A stretch of 64,000 bases of DNA from Vallitalea longa (GCF_027923465.1 NZ_BRLB01000009.1:62001-126000); one strand, 5' to 3'. Positions 8,982 through 18,051 are shown, counted from the stretch's first letter. The notes: a model not told the origin generated them from the sequence alone. Made by a program: numbers and translations.

Positions 8982-9221
8982 ATGGATATAAGACTAAGTA
9001 TAATGAAAGTATTAGATGAGATGGGAATTTATACTACAGATATTAACCTAAAAGAAGATATCGATTTAACAAAATATATAGCTGATTCAATAATGTTTAT
9101 TAGCTTCGTTGTTGATTTGGAAGAAAAACTAAAAATTGAAATACCTGATGAATTACTTCAAGTAAAAAATATTGTTTCATTAAATGGATTTGCTAATTCC
9201 ATTGAGTTATTGATTAAATAG
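8982..9221 (+). CDS. Acyl-carrier-protein-like protein of the peptide locus
   Basis: A 79-residue protein with the size and helical pattern of an acyl or peptidyl carrier protein. The key motif ADSIMFISFVVDLEEKL corresponds to the DSL region where a phosphopantetheine arm is attached to the serine, here Ser36; helix III then reads IEIPDELL as in true ACPs. The ATG at 8982 has GGAGG 6 bases upstream. It sits between the SPASM radical SAM gene and the precursors. From memory, TIGRFAM describes an acyl-carrier-related protein in clostridial peptide maturation systems (Clo7bot-like); that link is unverified. It could hold an acyl or aminoacyl group that is transferred to the peptide. Confidence 0.78.
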   Translation: MDIRLSIMKVLDEMGIYTTDINLKEDIDLTKYIADSIMFISFVVDLEEKLKIEIPDELLQVKNIVSLNGFANSIELLIK

Positions 9222-9259
9222 CAAATTAATATGCGTATGTAGGGATTTATACAAATATA

Positions 9260-9288
9260 TTGAGTATAACTTCTTTTACATATATAAA
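9260..9288 (+). promoter_or_regulatory. Candidate promoter for the precursor peptides
   Basis: TTGAGT (9260-9265), a 17-base spacer, then TATAAA (9283-9288), in the 90-base gap just before the first precursor. It would allow the precursors to be made in excess over the enzymes, as is common for RiPP loci. Confidence 0.4.
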
Positions 9289-9311
9289 AAAGTAATAAGG
9301 AGGTGAATAAT

Positions 9312-9404
9312 ATGAAAAAAGAACTTAAAAAACCACAAAAAGCCACAAAAAGTTATAAAAAAGTAGCATTATATCATTCAGAAGGCAATAACTGTAGATG
9401 TTAA
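9312..9404 (+). CDS. Precursor peptide 1 (30 aa, Cys-tailed)
   Basis: A 30-residue peptide with the best ribosome binding site of the region, AAGGAGGTGA, 6 bases before ATG. The N-terminal two thirds is strongly basic, Lys-rich (MKKELKKP..., residues 1-17, nine Lys); the C terminus reads ALYHSEGNNCRC, with its only two Cys at 28 and 30. It is too short for general gene finders. The evidence that it is real: a second copy 40 bases downstream shares 27 of 30 residues, both have strong ribosome binding sites, and they sit between maturation enzymes and exporters. The basic part is likely the leader and the C-terminal dozen residues the core; the cut site cannot be placed. Confidence 0.86.
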   Translation: MKKELKKPQKATKSYKKVALYHSEGNNCRC

Positions 9405-9444
9405 ACGAATGGGATATAAGAACATTGAGAAGGAGGGATACACT

Positions 9445-9537
9445 ATGAAAAAAGAACTTAAAAAGTCACGAAAAGCTACAAAAAGTTATAAAAAAGTGGC
9501 GCTGTATTATTCAGAAGGCAATAACTGCAGATGTTAA
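9445..9537 (+). CDS. Precursor peptide 2 (30 aa, Cys-tailed)
   Basis: Second precursor, 30 residues, with AAGGAGGG upstream of ATG. It differs from precursor 1 at only three positions: Pro8 to Ser, Gln9 to Arg, and His22 to Tyr. Many codons differ silently (for example GCA to GCG, TTA to CTG, TGT to TGC), so the protein has been kept while the DNA drifted, which argues for a selected product rather than a recent tandem copy. The tail SEGNNCRC is unchanged. His/Tyr at position 22 lies in the probable core, so two slightly different products may be made. Confidence 0.86.
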   Translation: MKKELKKSRKATKSYKKVALYYSEGNNCRC

Positions 9538-9567
9538 TAGGTGTGAAATTTAGAAGGTTGTAAAATT

Positions 9568-9655
9568 AAAACGGTATCTTATTTAACATTATATTTTTTA
9601 AAATGCAATACAAATATTATTGTATAAATATTGTTAAAAAAGAGCCGTTTTATTT
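9568..9655 (+). terminator. Hairpin after the precursor genes
   Basis: AAAACGG (9568-9574) pairs with CCGTTTT (9645-9651), with an inner pair TTTAACA/TGTTAAA; a T-rich stretch follows. It could terminate most precursor transcripts while some read through to the protease and exporters, or stabilise the precursor mRNA. Confidence 0.6.
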
Positions 9656-9728
9656 ACTTTAATTAGCAACTGATTAACCTTAATAAGATTGTAAGTTATT
9701 TAAAAGGTATGAAAGTGGTGGTAATATA

Positions 9729-11534
9729 ATGGAAAATAAAAAAGTTAAAATAGCTATAGTTGACAGTGGGCTTAGAAAAGGATTAATACCTTCGGATGTT
9801 ACAAATTTTATTAATCTAAAACTTAATAATAATGGTGGTTTAATAATTGACGAGAATTGTATGGATAACAATGGACATGGTACAGCAATATATTCAATAG
9901 TAGAAAAGGTAAATCAATTTAGTGATATAACTGTTATTAAAATATTTGATGAAAATGAATATATCACTGAAGATACACTTATAAAAGCTTTAGAGTTTAT
10001 TAATGAAAATTTAAATATAAATATAATTAATTTGAGTTTAGGATTAAATATTTGTGATAAATACAATGAATTTTATGATATATGCGAAAAATTAAAGAAA
10101 AAGGGTACAATTATTATATCAGCGTTTGATAATGCTGGATGTATGTCTTATCCAGCTGTTTTTGATAATGTTATAGGCGTTACTTCTAGTAATATATGCA
10201 AACGAGTTAATGATTTTGAATATTTTGATGACGAAATTCTTAATATAGGTGCTAAGGGTAGTATTCAGCGTGTTGCTTGGGTTAACCCTAAGTATTTAAT
10301 GATAGGTGGTAATAGTTTTGCATGTGCACATGTTACTGTTCAAGTAGCTAAATTTATGAGAGAAGGCGTGAAGTTATATAAAGATATATTGGAAAAATTT
10401 AAAGATATAGCTATAAATAGTAATGAATTTAACTTTATTAAAGATGAAAAAAAAGTATTTGAAATTAAAAATGCTATACTTTTCCCATTTAATAAGGAAA
10501 TGCACAGTTTAATTCGTTATGAAAATTTACTGGAATTTAATATTATAGATATATATGATATTAAATACTCAGCAAAAATAAATGCATCAACCCAACATAT
10601 TATGAAAGATAGAAATGTAAAAGATTATAAAATTAAAAATATAGAAGATATTGATTGGAAAAGTTTTGATACATTAATAATGGGTCATACAGTAGAGTTA
10701 TCCGATTTAACTAAATTGACTAAGGGTATTATACGAGAAGCAATTAGTAGAGAAAAGAATTTATACATTTTTGATGATATAAAAGAACTAAAATCAATAG
10801 AAACTAGAAAAAATATATTTATACCAAGAGTAAGTAAAGATAATGTAATACCGAATAGGTTTGGAAAATTGTTTAGAATATCAAAACCTGTAATAGGAGT
10901 TTTTGGTACAAGTTCTAGACAAGGTAAGTTTACTTTACAGTTAAAATTAAGAGAAATTTTGTTGAATTATGGTTATAACATTGGACAAATAGGGACAGAA
11001 CCTTCTGCATTGCTGTACGGAATGGATTATGTTTATCCTATGGGGTATAATAGTTCTGTTTATATAAAGGAATTTGATACAATAAGATATCTTAATAATT
11101 GTATTAACCAGTTATGTATAGAAGATAAAGATTTAATTATTGTGGGGTCACAGTCAGGTACTATACCTTATGATACTGGAAACTTAGCTTTGTATAATAT
11201 TCCACAGTTCAATTTTATAATGGGAACTCAACCAGATGTGGTACTATTATGTGTGAATTTCCATGATGATTTTGATTATATTGAGAGAACAATAAAATTT
11301 ATAGAATCGAGTGTAGATTGTAAAGTTATATCGTTAATTGTTTTTCCAATGAAATTAAAAAATGATTGGATGGGTATGTACGGTGGAAAAGAAGAAATGA
11401 CTTTTGATGATTTTGAAGCTAAATGTCAATTGCTAAGAAAAAGATTTAATGTGGATATTTATAAGCTAGGAAATGAAGAGCATATGAAGCGTTTAGTTGA
11501 CCTAATAATACAGTATTTTTCTAAAGAATATTAA
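9729..11534 (+). CDS. Subtilisin-like protease fused to a DUF1611-like P-loop domain
   Basis: A 601-residue two-domain protein. Residues about 5-230 are an S8 subtilase: Asp12 in IAIVDSG, His50 in NNGHGT, Asn135 in the oxyanion segment DNAG, and Ser196 in GGNSFACAHVT. There is no signal peptide or prodomain, so it acts in the cytoplasm. Residues about 385-601 resemble DUF1611/DgcN-type proteins: a P-loop-like GTSSRQGKFT (about 392-401), then IGTEPSALLYG, IIVGSQSGTIPY and MGTQPDVVLLC. DgcN is a D-glutamate N-acetyltransferase, but here the activity is unknown. In context the protease half is the likely leader peptidase. I know of no well-described protein with this fusion. The ribosome binding site (GGTGG) is modest. 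Confidence 0.8.
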   Translation: MENKKVKIAIVDSGLRKGLIPSDVTNFINLKLNNNGGLIIDENCMDNNGHGTAIYSIVEKVNQFSDITVIKIFDENEYITEDTLIKALEFINENLNINIINLSLGLNICDKYNEFYDICEKLKKKGTIIISAFDNAGCMSYPAVFDNVIGVTSSNICKRVNDFEYFDDEILNIGAKGSIQRVAWVNPKYLMIGGNSFACAHVTVQVAKFMREGVKLYKDILEKFKDIAINSNEFNFIKDEKKVFEIKNAILFPFNKEMHSLIRYENLLEFNIIDIYDIKYSAKINASTQHIMKDRNVKDYKIKNIEDIDWKSFDTLIMGHTVELSDLTKLTKGIIREAISREKNLYIFDDIKELKSIETRKNIFIPRVSKDNVIPNRFGKLFRISKPVIGVFGTSSRQGKFTLQLKLREILLNYGYNIGQIGTEPSALLYGMDYVYPMGYNSSVYIKEFDTIRYLNNCINQLCIEDKDLIIVGSQSGTIPYDTGNLALYNIPQFNFIMGTQPDVVLLCVNFHDDFDYIERTIKFIESSVDCKVISLIVFPMKLKNDWMGMYGGKEEMTFDDFEAKCQLLRKRFNVDIYKLGNEEHMKRLVDLIIQYFSKEY

Positions 11535-11593
11535 ATAAATAGATATATAATGGATTTTCTATTAAAATTCAAGTATATAGGAGGAAAATTCAA

Positions 11594-13393
11594 GTGAGAG
11601 AAATATTTAAAGCGTATAAGCTTTTATATGGGTTTGGAAGAAAGTATTGCAAATTACTTTTGTACAAAGTGTTTATATTGGCAATTATAGCAGGATTATT
11701 AGCACCTGTTGGAATTTATGTTGATAAAGAAATTATAAATAGAGCCTTATTATCAGCGAAATTTAAGAATTTCGATATAACAAGCCTTATACCATTATTT
11801 ATAGCTTTTGCTATAATAGCGCTACTAAAACAATTTTTATCTGATCTTAGTTATGGATATTACAGTCAAAAATTTCAACTAGTTATTAGAACAAAAGTAA
11901 GAGGAGAATTACTAGAAAAAGCATCCAAAATAAAATATGAGTATTTTGAAGATGAAAAGACAGTGGAAATCATTGATAGGACATTTAATGATTTTGATAA
12001 TTCAGTACGCTTACTATTTCCTATGTATGTTGTGTATTTTCTTACAAGTTCAATATCTTTAGTAGGTTTTATTGTATTTACAGCTAAACAAGCATGGTGG
12101 GTACCACTAGTGCTATTATTACCATTCTTTCCATATCTGTTTTTACAATATATTAAACGATATGACTTTTACAATGTAATAGAAAAATACTGGAAAAAAG
12201 ATAGAATAAATGATATTCTTGCAGGATATTTAAAGAGCAGGAATTATATAAGAGAGCAGAGAATATTTAACTCTTTTAATTATTTAATAGATATCTACGA
12301 ACAAAGAATAATAAAAAGAAATAAAGAATTTGAAAAAGAGTATAAAAAATATTGGAAAGACAATCTTATATATAATCTGATTATTGATATTACTATTGTC
12401 ATAAACCTATTAATTCAACTGTATATGCTACTTACTAATAATCCTAACACAAGTATAGGATTATTTATTGCACTATCAGGGCAGATTCTTGGGTTAAAAG
12501 GATTCTATTCAGGCTTAATAATACCTATTTTATCAAGTGTAAGGCAGATGAGATATATTAATTTTTACTATAAGTTCTATGAATTCGAGAACACTAAAAG
12601 TGGTAGTATAAATATAGTACCAAAAGAAATAGAGATAGAATTTAGGGATGTATATTTTAAATATCCAGGAACAGATAAGTACATATTAAATGGTGTATCA
12701 TTTAAAATTCCAAAAGGTAAAAAGATATCTTTAGTTGGTGCTAACGGCGAAGGTAAAACAACTCTAATAAAATTATTACTAGGATTATTTGAACCAACTA
12801 GTGGGCATATATTACTTAATAATAGACTACTTGAAGATTATTCTGAAAAAGCTAGATGTAATATATTTGCACCTATATTCCAAGATTTTTATAAATACTC
12901 TTTATCATTAAAAGAAAACATTGCTGTAGGAAGTATTGATAATATTGATAATTATAAAATGATATGTGAAGCTGCTGAAAGTGCGGGGGTAACCCAATTT
13001 TTAGATAAACTTCCTAATAATTATGATTCACAATTGAATCGTGATTTTACTGAGGGGGTTGATTTATCAGGAGGTCAGTGGCAGCGTATAGCACTAGCGC
13101 GAGCTTTTATGGGTAACAAACCATGTATACTTCTTGATGAGCCTACGTCCCAACTTGATCCAATGGCTGAAGCTAAGTTATATGAAGAATTTTCTAATAT
13201 TATAAAAAGTAAAACCTCCATCTTTATTACTCATAGATTAGCATCTACTAAAATAACTGATAAGATATTTGTGCTAAAAGATGGTAAAATAGAAGAAGAA
13301 GGTAGCCATGATGAGTTAATGGCTCATATGGGTATATATTATGACATGTTTAATTCTCAACGCAGCTGGTATAAGGAGGAGAATATATGTTAG
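11594..13393 (+). CDS. ABC exporter, fused membrane and ATPase domains (first of pair)
   Basis: A 599-residue half-transporter: six membrane segments in residues 1-320, then an ATPase domain with Walker A GANGEGKTT, signature LSGGQWQR, Walker B CILLDEPTSQLD and H-loop FITHR. It starts with GTG; TAGGAGG lies upstream. There is no N-terminal C39 peptidase domain, so it exports but does not cut the leader. Its last 7 bases overlap the next transporter gene, indicating a heterodimer. Likely role: export of the mature peptide or self-protection. Confidence 0.9.
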   Translation: MREIFKAYKLLYGFGRKYCKLLLYKVFILAIIAGLLAPVGIYVDKEIINRALLSAKFKNFDITSLIPLFIAFAIIALLKQFLSDLSYGYYSQKFQLVIRTKVRGELLEKASKIKYEYFEDEKTVEIIDRTFNDFDNSVRLLFPMYVVYFLTSSISLVGFIVFTAKQAWWVPLVLLLPFFPYLFLQYIKRYDFYNVIEKYWKKDRINDILAGYLKSRNYIREQRIFNSFNYLIDIYEQRIIKRNKEFEKEYKKYWKDNLIYNLIIDITIVINLLIQLYMLLTNNPNTSIGLFIALSGQILGLKGFYSGLIIPILSSVRQMRYINFYYKFYEFENTKSGSINIVPKEIEIEFRDVYFKYPGTDKYILNGVSFKIPKGKKISLVGANGEGKTTLIKLLLGLFEPTSGHILLNNRLLEDYSEKARCNIFAPIFQDFYKYSLSLKENIAVGSIDNIDNYKMICEAAESAGVTQFLDKLPNNYDSQLNRDFTEGVDLSGGQWQRIALARAFMGNKPCILLDEPTSQLDPMAEAKLYEEFSNIIKSKTSIFITHRLASTKITDKIFVLKDGKIEEEGSHDELMAHMGIYYDMFNSQRSWYKEENIC

Positions 13394-15225
13394 ATAAAAC
13401 TAATAAAATAGAAGAACAATTAAATAATAAAGTACTAAAAGGAAGTTATAAGGATATCTTCAGATTATTTAAATATATGTTTTCATCATCATTTGCTGCA
13501 TGTAATGTATTTATGTCATTTTTAATACTTGTGAGTTTTTTAACGCCACTATCAGCTTATCTATGGAAAATACTTTTAGATTTAATAGATAGTTATGGTA
13601 CCAACAAAAGTAGCATCATAAATATAGTCTTAGTGTTACTTGGATATTATTTAATTATATACATAACTGATTTTTTAAAACGATCAACTCAAGTAACAGG
13701 TGAAACAGCCGAAAGATTAGATGTAGTACAATCTAACTGGCTCCAATGCCATTTAAATAAAAAAATATATACTAAATTATCTAATCTATCAATAGAACTA
13801 ATGGAAGTTCCTGCTATTAATGATATAATTAATAGAACCTTGAATTATGTAGGTAAACCAAAGGGGTGGGGTAATAGCAATTTACAAATGAGTGTATTAC
13901 TACCTTTTTATAATGTAATTGCCAAAATAATAAGTATAGTAATCATATCAATAACACTTTGTGTTTTTAGTCCTTGGTTGTGTTTTATTATATTACTTGT
14001 TCCAATACCATTAATATTTACGCAAATGAAAGTTGCAGAAAGAATATTTAAAGTTAATAGAGATAATACAATCTACTATAGAAAAGCAGAATACTATCAA
14101 GACTTATTATTAAAAAACGCGGTAAAAGAAGTAAAGACCCTTAGAATTACAAATTTCCTATACAATAAATGGCATGATGCAGTTGAATTATATTCTAAAA
14201 AAGAAATGTCAATTCAACTTAAAAACCAGCTCATTAATTTATTTAATATTACACTAAATAGTTTAATAGGTATCTTTGGTAGTATATTTACAATAACATT
14301 ACTTGCTCGTGGCGACATTTCAATAGGCGAGTTTGGATGTGTAATGGCTTTAATAAATGTATTGCTGGGAGATACAACTTCATTATTTAATAACATCGGT
14401 ACTATTTTAACCAAAAAACTTGACTGCTCACAGTTTTTTGAATTAATAGATATAGAATCAGAAAAAGCCATTGGTGAAACTATAGAAGAAATACACGAAA
14501 TAAATATTGATAATATATCTTATCGTTATCCGAATACTAAAAGATACGTGTTAAGAGATGTGAATATCAAAATAAATAAGGGTGAAACAATTGCTTTAGT
14601 AGGAGAAAACGGTGCTGGGAAATCAACGTTTGTAAAATTACTTACAGGAATCTTATCACCATCAAAAGGCGAAATATATATAAATAGTAAACCACTTAGT
14701 GGATGTAATATTAATAGCTACTATAATGAAACTTCAATAGTATCTCAAACACCTGCAAAATATTATACATTTTCTGTACTGGATAATGTTAAAATGGGAG
14801 ATGCTACTAGAATATCAGATGACGAAAAAGCAATAGAAGCTATTAAGTTTTCTGGTTTTACAAAAGAGTATAATAAAATTCTTGGTAAGGATATAGGAGG
14901 GGGAGAGCTATCAGGAGGAGAATGGCAAAAAGTTTCTATTGCTAAGGCATATTTTAAAGATAAAGATGTTCTTGTACTTGATGAACCTACAAGTAACTTA
15001 GATCCACTTGCTGAAACAGAAATATTTAAAAAATATATGAAAATGGCAGAGGATAAAACTGTTTTTATTGTAACTCATAGAATAAGTTTAGCTGCATTAG
15101 CAGAGAGAATATTAGTTTTTAAAGATGGTAAGATTATAGAAACGGGTAATCACAAAGAATTAATAGAAAAAAATGGTGAGTATGCTAGATTATATAATAC
15201 ACAAGCAAAATGGTATAAGAGGTAA
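13387..15225 (+). CDS. ABC exporter, fused membrane and ATPase domains (second of pair)
   Basis: A 612-residue half-transporter with the same layout as its upstream partner: membrane domain to about residue 340, Walker A GENGAGKST, signature LSGGEWQK, Walker B VLVLDEPTSNLD, and H-loop VTHR. The ribosome binding site AAGGAGGAG lies inside the end of the upstream gene, so the two are translated together and probably form one heterodimer. Both ATPase sites look intact. It is the last gene of the peptide locus; the next genes are convergent and metabolic. Confidence 0.9.
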   Translation: MLDKTNKIEEQLNNKVLKGSYKDIFRLFKYMFSSSFAACNVFMSFLILVSFLTPLSAYLWKILLDLIDSYGTNKSSIINIVLVLLGYYLIIYITDFLKRSTQVTGETAERLDVVQSNWLQCHLNKKIYTKLSNLSIELMEVPAINDIINRTLNYVGKPKGWGNSNLQMSVLLPFYNVIAKIISIVIISITLCVFSPWLCFIILLVPIPLIFTQMKVAERIFKVNRDNTIYYRKAEYYQDLLLKNAVKEVKTLRITNFLYNKWHDAVELYSKKEMSIQLKNQLINLFNITLNSLIGIFGSIFTITLLARGDISIGEFGCVMALINVLLGDTTSLFNNIGTILTKKLDCSQFFELIDIESEKAIGETIEEIHEINIDNISYRYPNTKRYVLRDVNIKINKGETIALVGENGAGKSTFVKLLTGILSPSKGEIYINSKPLSGCNINSYYNETSIVSQTPAKYYTFSVLDNVKMGDATRISDDEKAIEAIKFSGFTKEYNKILGKDIGGGELSGGEWQKVSIAKAYFKDKDVLVLDEPTSNLDPLAETEIFKKYMKMAEDKTVFIVTHRISLAALAERILVFKDGKIIETGNHKELIEKNGEYARLYNTQAKWYKR

Positions 15226-15315
15226 GTAGAATTAAAATTTCTGTATTTATTGGCAAAATTAGTTGAATATTTTCATGATTTATTTTGGGCTTGCCTTTTT
15301 CAATTTATGCATTAA

Positions 15316-15371
15316 AAAAAGGGTGCCTCACCATAGATTTATTAATCTATTTGATGAGACAGACCCTTTGT
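15316..15371 (-). terminator. Terminator for kbl, between convergent genes
   Basis: A long imperfect hairpin (AAAGGGT / ACCCTTT arms, inner TAGATT/AATCTA). The run of A just left of it becomes a T run on the minus strand, so it best fits the end of the kbl-tdh transcript. It may also slow transcripts from the exporter genes. Confidence 0.65.
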
Positions 15372-15453
15372 ACTCTTTAATAGGAAAGTTGCATTTTAGA
15401 AGCATATGAAATATAGAAGAGTTTAATTGGTTTATATCTGAAAATGTAGACAA

Positions 15454-16644
15454 TTAAATACCCAATTCTTTTTTTGCTTCATAAAAAGCATTAATAGCTA
15501 AATCGAGATCGTCTTTGCTATGTACAGCAGATATTTGGGTTCTTATTCTAGCTTTACCTTTTGGTACAACTGGATAGTAGAATCCTATAACGTAGACACC
15601 TTTTTCAAGCATTTTATCAGCCATTTTCTGAGCTATCACTGCATCACCTAACATAATAGGAACTATTGGATGTTCTCCATCTGGTATGTCGAATCCGACT
15701 TTTCTCATTCCTTCTCTAAAATATTTGGTATTCTCTTCTAGTCTATCTCTGAACTCTGTAGAATCTGATAACATTTCAAGAATCTTAAGTGATGTTTCAG
15801 CTATAGCAGGAGATAACGTATTGGAGAATAGATAAGGTCTTGAACGTTGACGTAACAAATCAATTATTTCTTTTCTTCCACTGGTGAAACCACCACTTGC
15901 GCCACCGAGAGCTTTACCTAGAGTACTTGTTATTATATCGACTCTACCTATTACATCTCTGTATTCATGGGTTCCACGACCTTTTTTGCCTACAAAACCT
16001 GTTGCATGACTATCATCTACCATAACCATAGCATTATATTTTTCAGCTAGATCACAGATACCTTTTAGATTGGCTATGATACCATCCATAGAGAAAACAC
16101 CGTCTGTTGCAATCATTTTAATTCTAGCACCATTTTTATCGGCTTCAATTAACTGTTTTTCAAGGTCTTTCATATCATTATTGTGATAACGGTATCTTTT
16201 GGCTTTACACAATCTGATACCATCTATGATACTAGCATGGTTAAGCTCATCACTTATTACAGCATCGTCGGCAGTAAGGATTGTTTCAAATAACCCACCA
16301 TTAGCATCAAAAGCGGATGAATATAAAATAGTATCTTCAGTATATAAGAATTCGGATAATTTTTTTTCTAAGTCCTTATGAATTTTTTGGGTTCCAACAA
16401 TAAATCTAACTGATGAAAGACCATAGCCCCATTTTTCGTAACTTTCTTTGGCAGCTTTGATAACTAATTCATGAGAAGCTAAGCCAAGGTAATTGTTAGC
16501 ACAGAAATTGAGAACTTGTTTTTTGGATAAAGTATCGATTTTGCCACTCTGTGGTGTAGTCACAACTCTTTCATTTTTCCATAAACCGCTTGCTTTAATA
16601 TCATTAAGCTGTTTTGTGTATATTTCCTTTGCTGAATTAAACAT
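15454..16644 (-). CDS. kbl: Glycine C-acetyltransferase (2-amino-3-ketobutyrate CoA ligase)
   Basis: Kbl cleaves 2-amino-3-oxobutyrate with CoA to glycine and acetyl-CoA, the second step of threonine breakdown. The 396-residue length is typical. As a PLP alpha-oxoamine synthase it shows [10 protein letters not shown] near the N terminus, [12 protein letters not shown] (Asp and His that hold PLP) and [14 protein letters not shown], whose lysine forms the Schiff base. AAGGATGAG precedes the ATG. It follows tdh on the same strand with a 56-base gap; together they convert threonine to glycine. Confidence 0.96.
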   Translation of the reverse strand: MFNSAKEIYTKQLNDIKASGLWKNERVVTTPQSGKIDTLSKKQVLNFCANNYLGLASHELVIKAAKESYEKWGYGLSSVRFIVGTQKIHKDLEKKLSEFLYTEDTILYSSAFDANGGLFETILTADDAVISDELNHASIIDGIRLCKAKRYRYHNNDMKDLEKQLIEADKNGARIKMIATDGVFSMDGIIANLKGICDLAEKYNAMVMVDDSHATGFVGKKGRGTHEYRDVIGRVDIITSTLGKALGGASGGFTSGRKEIIDLLRQRSRPYLFSNTLSPAIAETSLKILEMLSDSTEFRDRLEENTKYFREGMRKVGFDIPDGEHPIVPIMLGDAVIAQKMADKMLEKGVYVIGFYYPVVPKGKARIRTQISAVHSKDDLDLAINAFYEAKKELGI

Positions 16645-16700
16645 AAGAAACTCATCCTTCCTATTTAATAAATTATTTTAACTTGATTTTAAAAACTTTA

Positions 16701-17753
16701 TTATTCCCAACTTAGTACAACCTTTCCCGATTTGCCTGAATTCATTGCTTCAAAACCTTTCTCGAAATCGGTGTAATGGAATCTATGGGTTATAACACCA
16801 CTTATATCGAGGCCAGATTGAATCATCGAAGTCATCTTATACCAAGTTTCAAACATTTCTCGTCCATATATTCCCTTAATAGTTATGCCATTGAACACTA
16901 TTTTATTCCAGTCGATTAGAGTGTCACCTGATTGAATACCAAGCATAGCAATTTTGCCACCATGTTCCATACAATCTATCATATCATTAAAAGCACGTGC
17001 ATTACCAGACATTTCTAGTCCAACATCAAATCCTTCCTTCATACCTATTCTTTCCATAGTTTCTCTAATCGTATGTTTGCTTACATCAATTGTAATAGCT
17101 CCCATTTTTTTAGCAAGTTCAAGTCTATATGGGTTGACATCTGTAATTACCACATATCTGGCACCTGCTTTTTTTGCTATTGCTACTGCCATGATACCGA
17201 TTGGTCCTGCACCAGTAATAAGTACATCTTCACCTACAAGGTCAAATGATAATGCAGTATGTACAGCGTTGCCAAGAGGATCAAAAATACTGATGATATC
17301 TTTACTGATGTTTTCATCGCATAACCATACATTAGTAGATGGTATTACGAGATATTCTGCAAAAGCACCAGATCGGTTAACACCTACACCGCTTGTATTA
17401 ATACATAAATGTCTTCTTCCAGCTAAGCAATTACGACAATGTCCACATACAACATGACCTTCACCAGATACTAATTCTCCAATTCGAAATCCTTTAACAT
17501 TATCACCGTATCCTACTATTCTTCCAACATATTCATGACCAATAACCATTGGAGTGGGAACAGTTTCACTAGACCATTTATCCCAGTTGTAGATATGAAC
17601 ATCTGTACCACAAATAGCTGTCTTTTCTATTTTTATCATTACATCATTGTTGCCTATTTCTGGAACGGGTACTTGTTCTAACCAAAGACCCTCTTTAGGA
17701 TACTTTTTTACTAATGCATCCATGGTTTTCTTAGTTTCCAATTTAGTAACCAA
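16701..17753 (-). CDS. tdh: L-threonine 3-dehydrogenase
   Basis: Zinc-dependent medium-chain dehydrogenase that oxidises L-threonine with NAD+ to 2-amino-3-oxobutyrate. It matches E. coli Tdh closely by memory: catalytic [19 protein letters not shown], structural zinc Cys set [15 protein letters not shown], the NAD fold GAGPIGIMA, and the end GKVVLSWE. I place the start at the TTG at 17753, which has GAAAGGAG 7 bases upstream and gives 350 residues; longer in-frame extension upstream lacks a binding site and is out of line with the family. First gene of the tdh-kbl operon. Confidence 0.95.
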   Translation of the reverse strand: MVTKLETKKTMDALVKKYPKEGLWLEQVPVPEIGNNDVMIKIEKTAICGTDVHIYNWDKWSSETVPTPMVIGHEYVGRIVGYGDNVKGFRIGELVSGEGHVVCGHCRNCLAGRRHLCINTSGVGVNRSGAFAEYLVIPSTNVWLCDENISKDIISIFDPLGNAVHTALSFDLVGEDVLITGAGPIGIMAVAIAKKAGARYVVITDVNPYRLELAKKMGAITIDVSKHTIRETMERIGMKEGFDVGLEMSGNARAFNDMIDCMEHGGKIAMLGIQSGDTLIDWNKIVFNGITIKGIYGREMFETWYKMTSMIQSGLDISGVITHRFHYTDFEKGFEAMNSGKSGKVVLSWE

Positions 17754-17817
17754 TATAATTCTCCTTTCAAATAAAATATAGGGAATATTAAATAATATGT
17801 TTATTATCTTTAAGTAT

Positions 17818-17850
17818 AGTATAAATAAATAATGTGTTTCTGTCAAACAC
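17818..17850 (-). promoter_or_regulatory. tdh-kbl promoter with inverted repeat
   Basis: On the minus strand TTGACA (17846-17841), 17-base spacer, TATACT (17823-17818). A perfect inverted repeat GTGTTT-ctgtc-AAACAC (17834-17850) covers the -35 box and may be an operator. Confidence 0.6.
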
Positions 17851-18006
17851 ATTCTGAATAAAATGTAGTATTTATTTAGTACATATTATTAGTATATAAA
17901 TGTAAAGTATAGGAAAACATATCCAATATTTTCTAAATATTAGATAATTTTTTATTATTTATCAGATTACATTATGTTTACATATTAAAATATTCTAATA
18001 TATTAA

Positions 18007-18051
18007 TTGACAATTCTTTGACGATTACATATAATTAGAGTTAGTAACTAA
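18007..18051 (+). promoter_or_regulatory. bioB: bioB promoter, perfect consensus, with palindrome
   Basis: TTGACA (18007-18012), 17-base spacer, TATAAT (18030-18035): a perfect sigma-A promoter. A palindrome TTAGTAACTAA at 18041-18051 falls at the expected start of transcription and could be a repressor site; it does not match the usual BirA box as I remember it. Confidence 0.7.

Noticed and set aside
9312-9537. The tandem 130-base repeat considered as a possible CRISPR or non-coding repeat
   Set aside because: Only two copies, each an intact ORF with a ribosome binding site and mostly silent differences, which fits paired precursor genes.
16954-17457. 167-codon plus-strand frame within tdh
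   Set aside because: It lies fully inside a well-supported tdh gene on the other strand and has no ribosome binding site or family resemblance.
18041-18051. BirA operator upstream of bioB
   Set aside because: The palindrome is too short and does not match the two-armed GTTAAC-type BirA site as I remember it; kept only as a generic palindrome.
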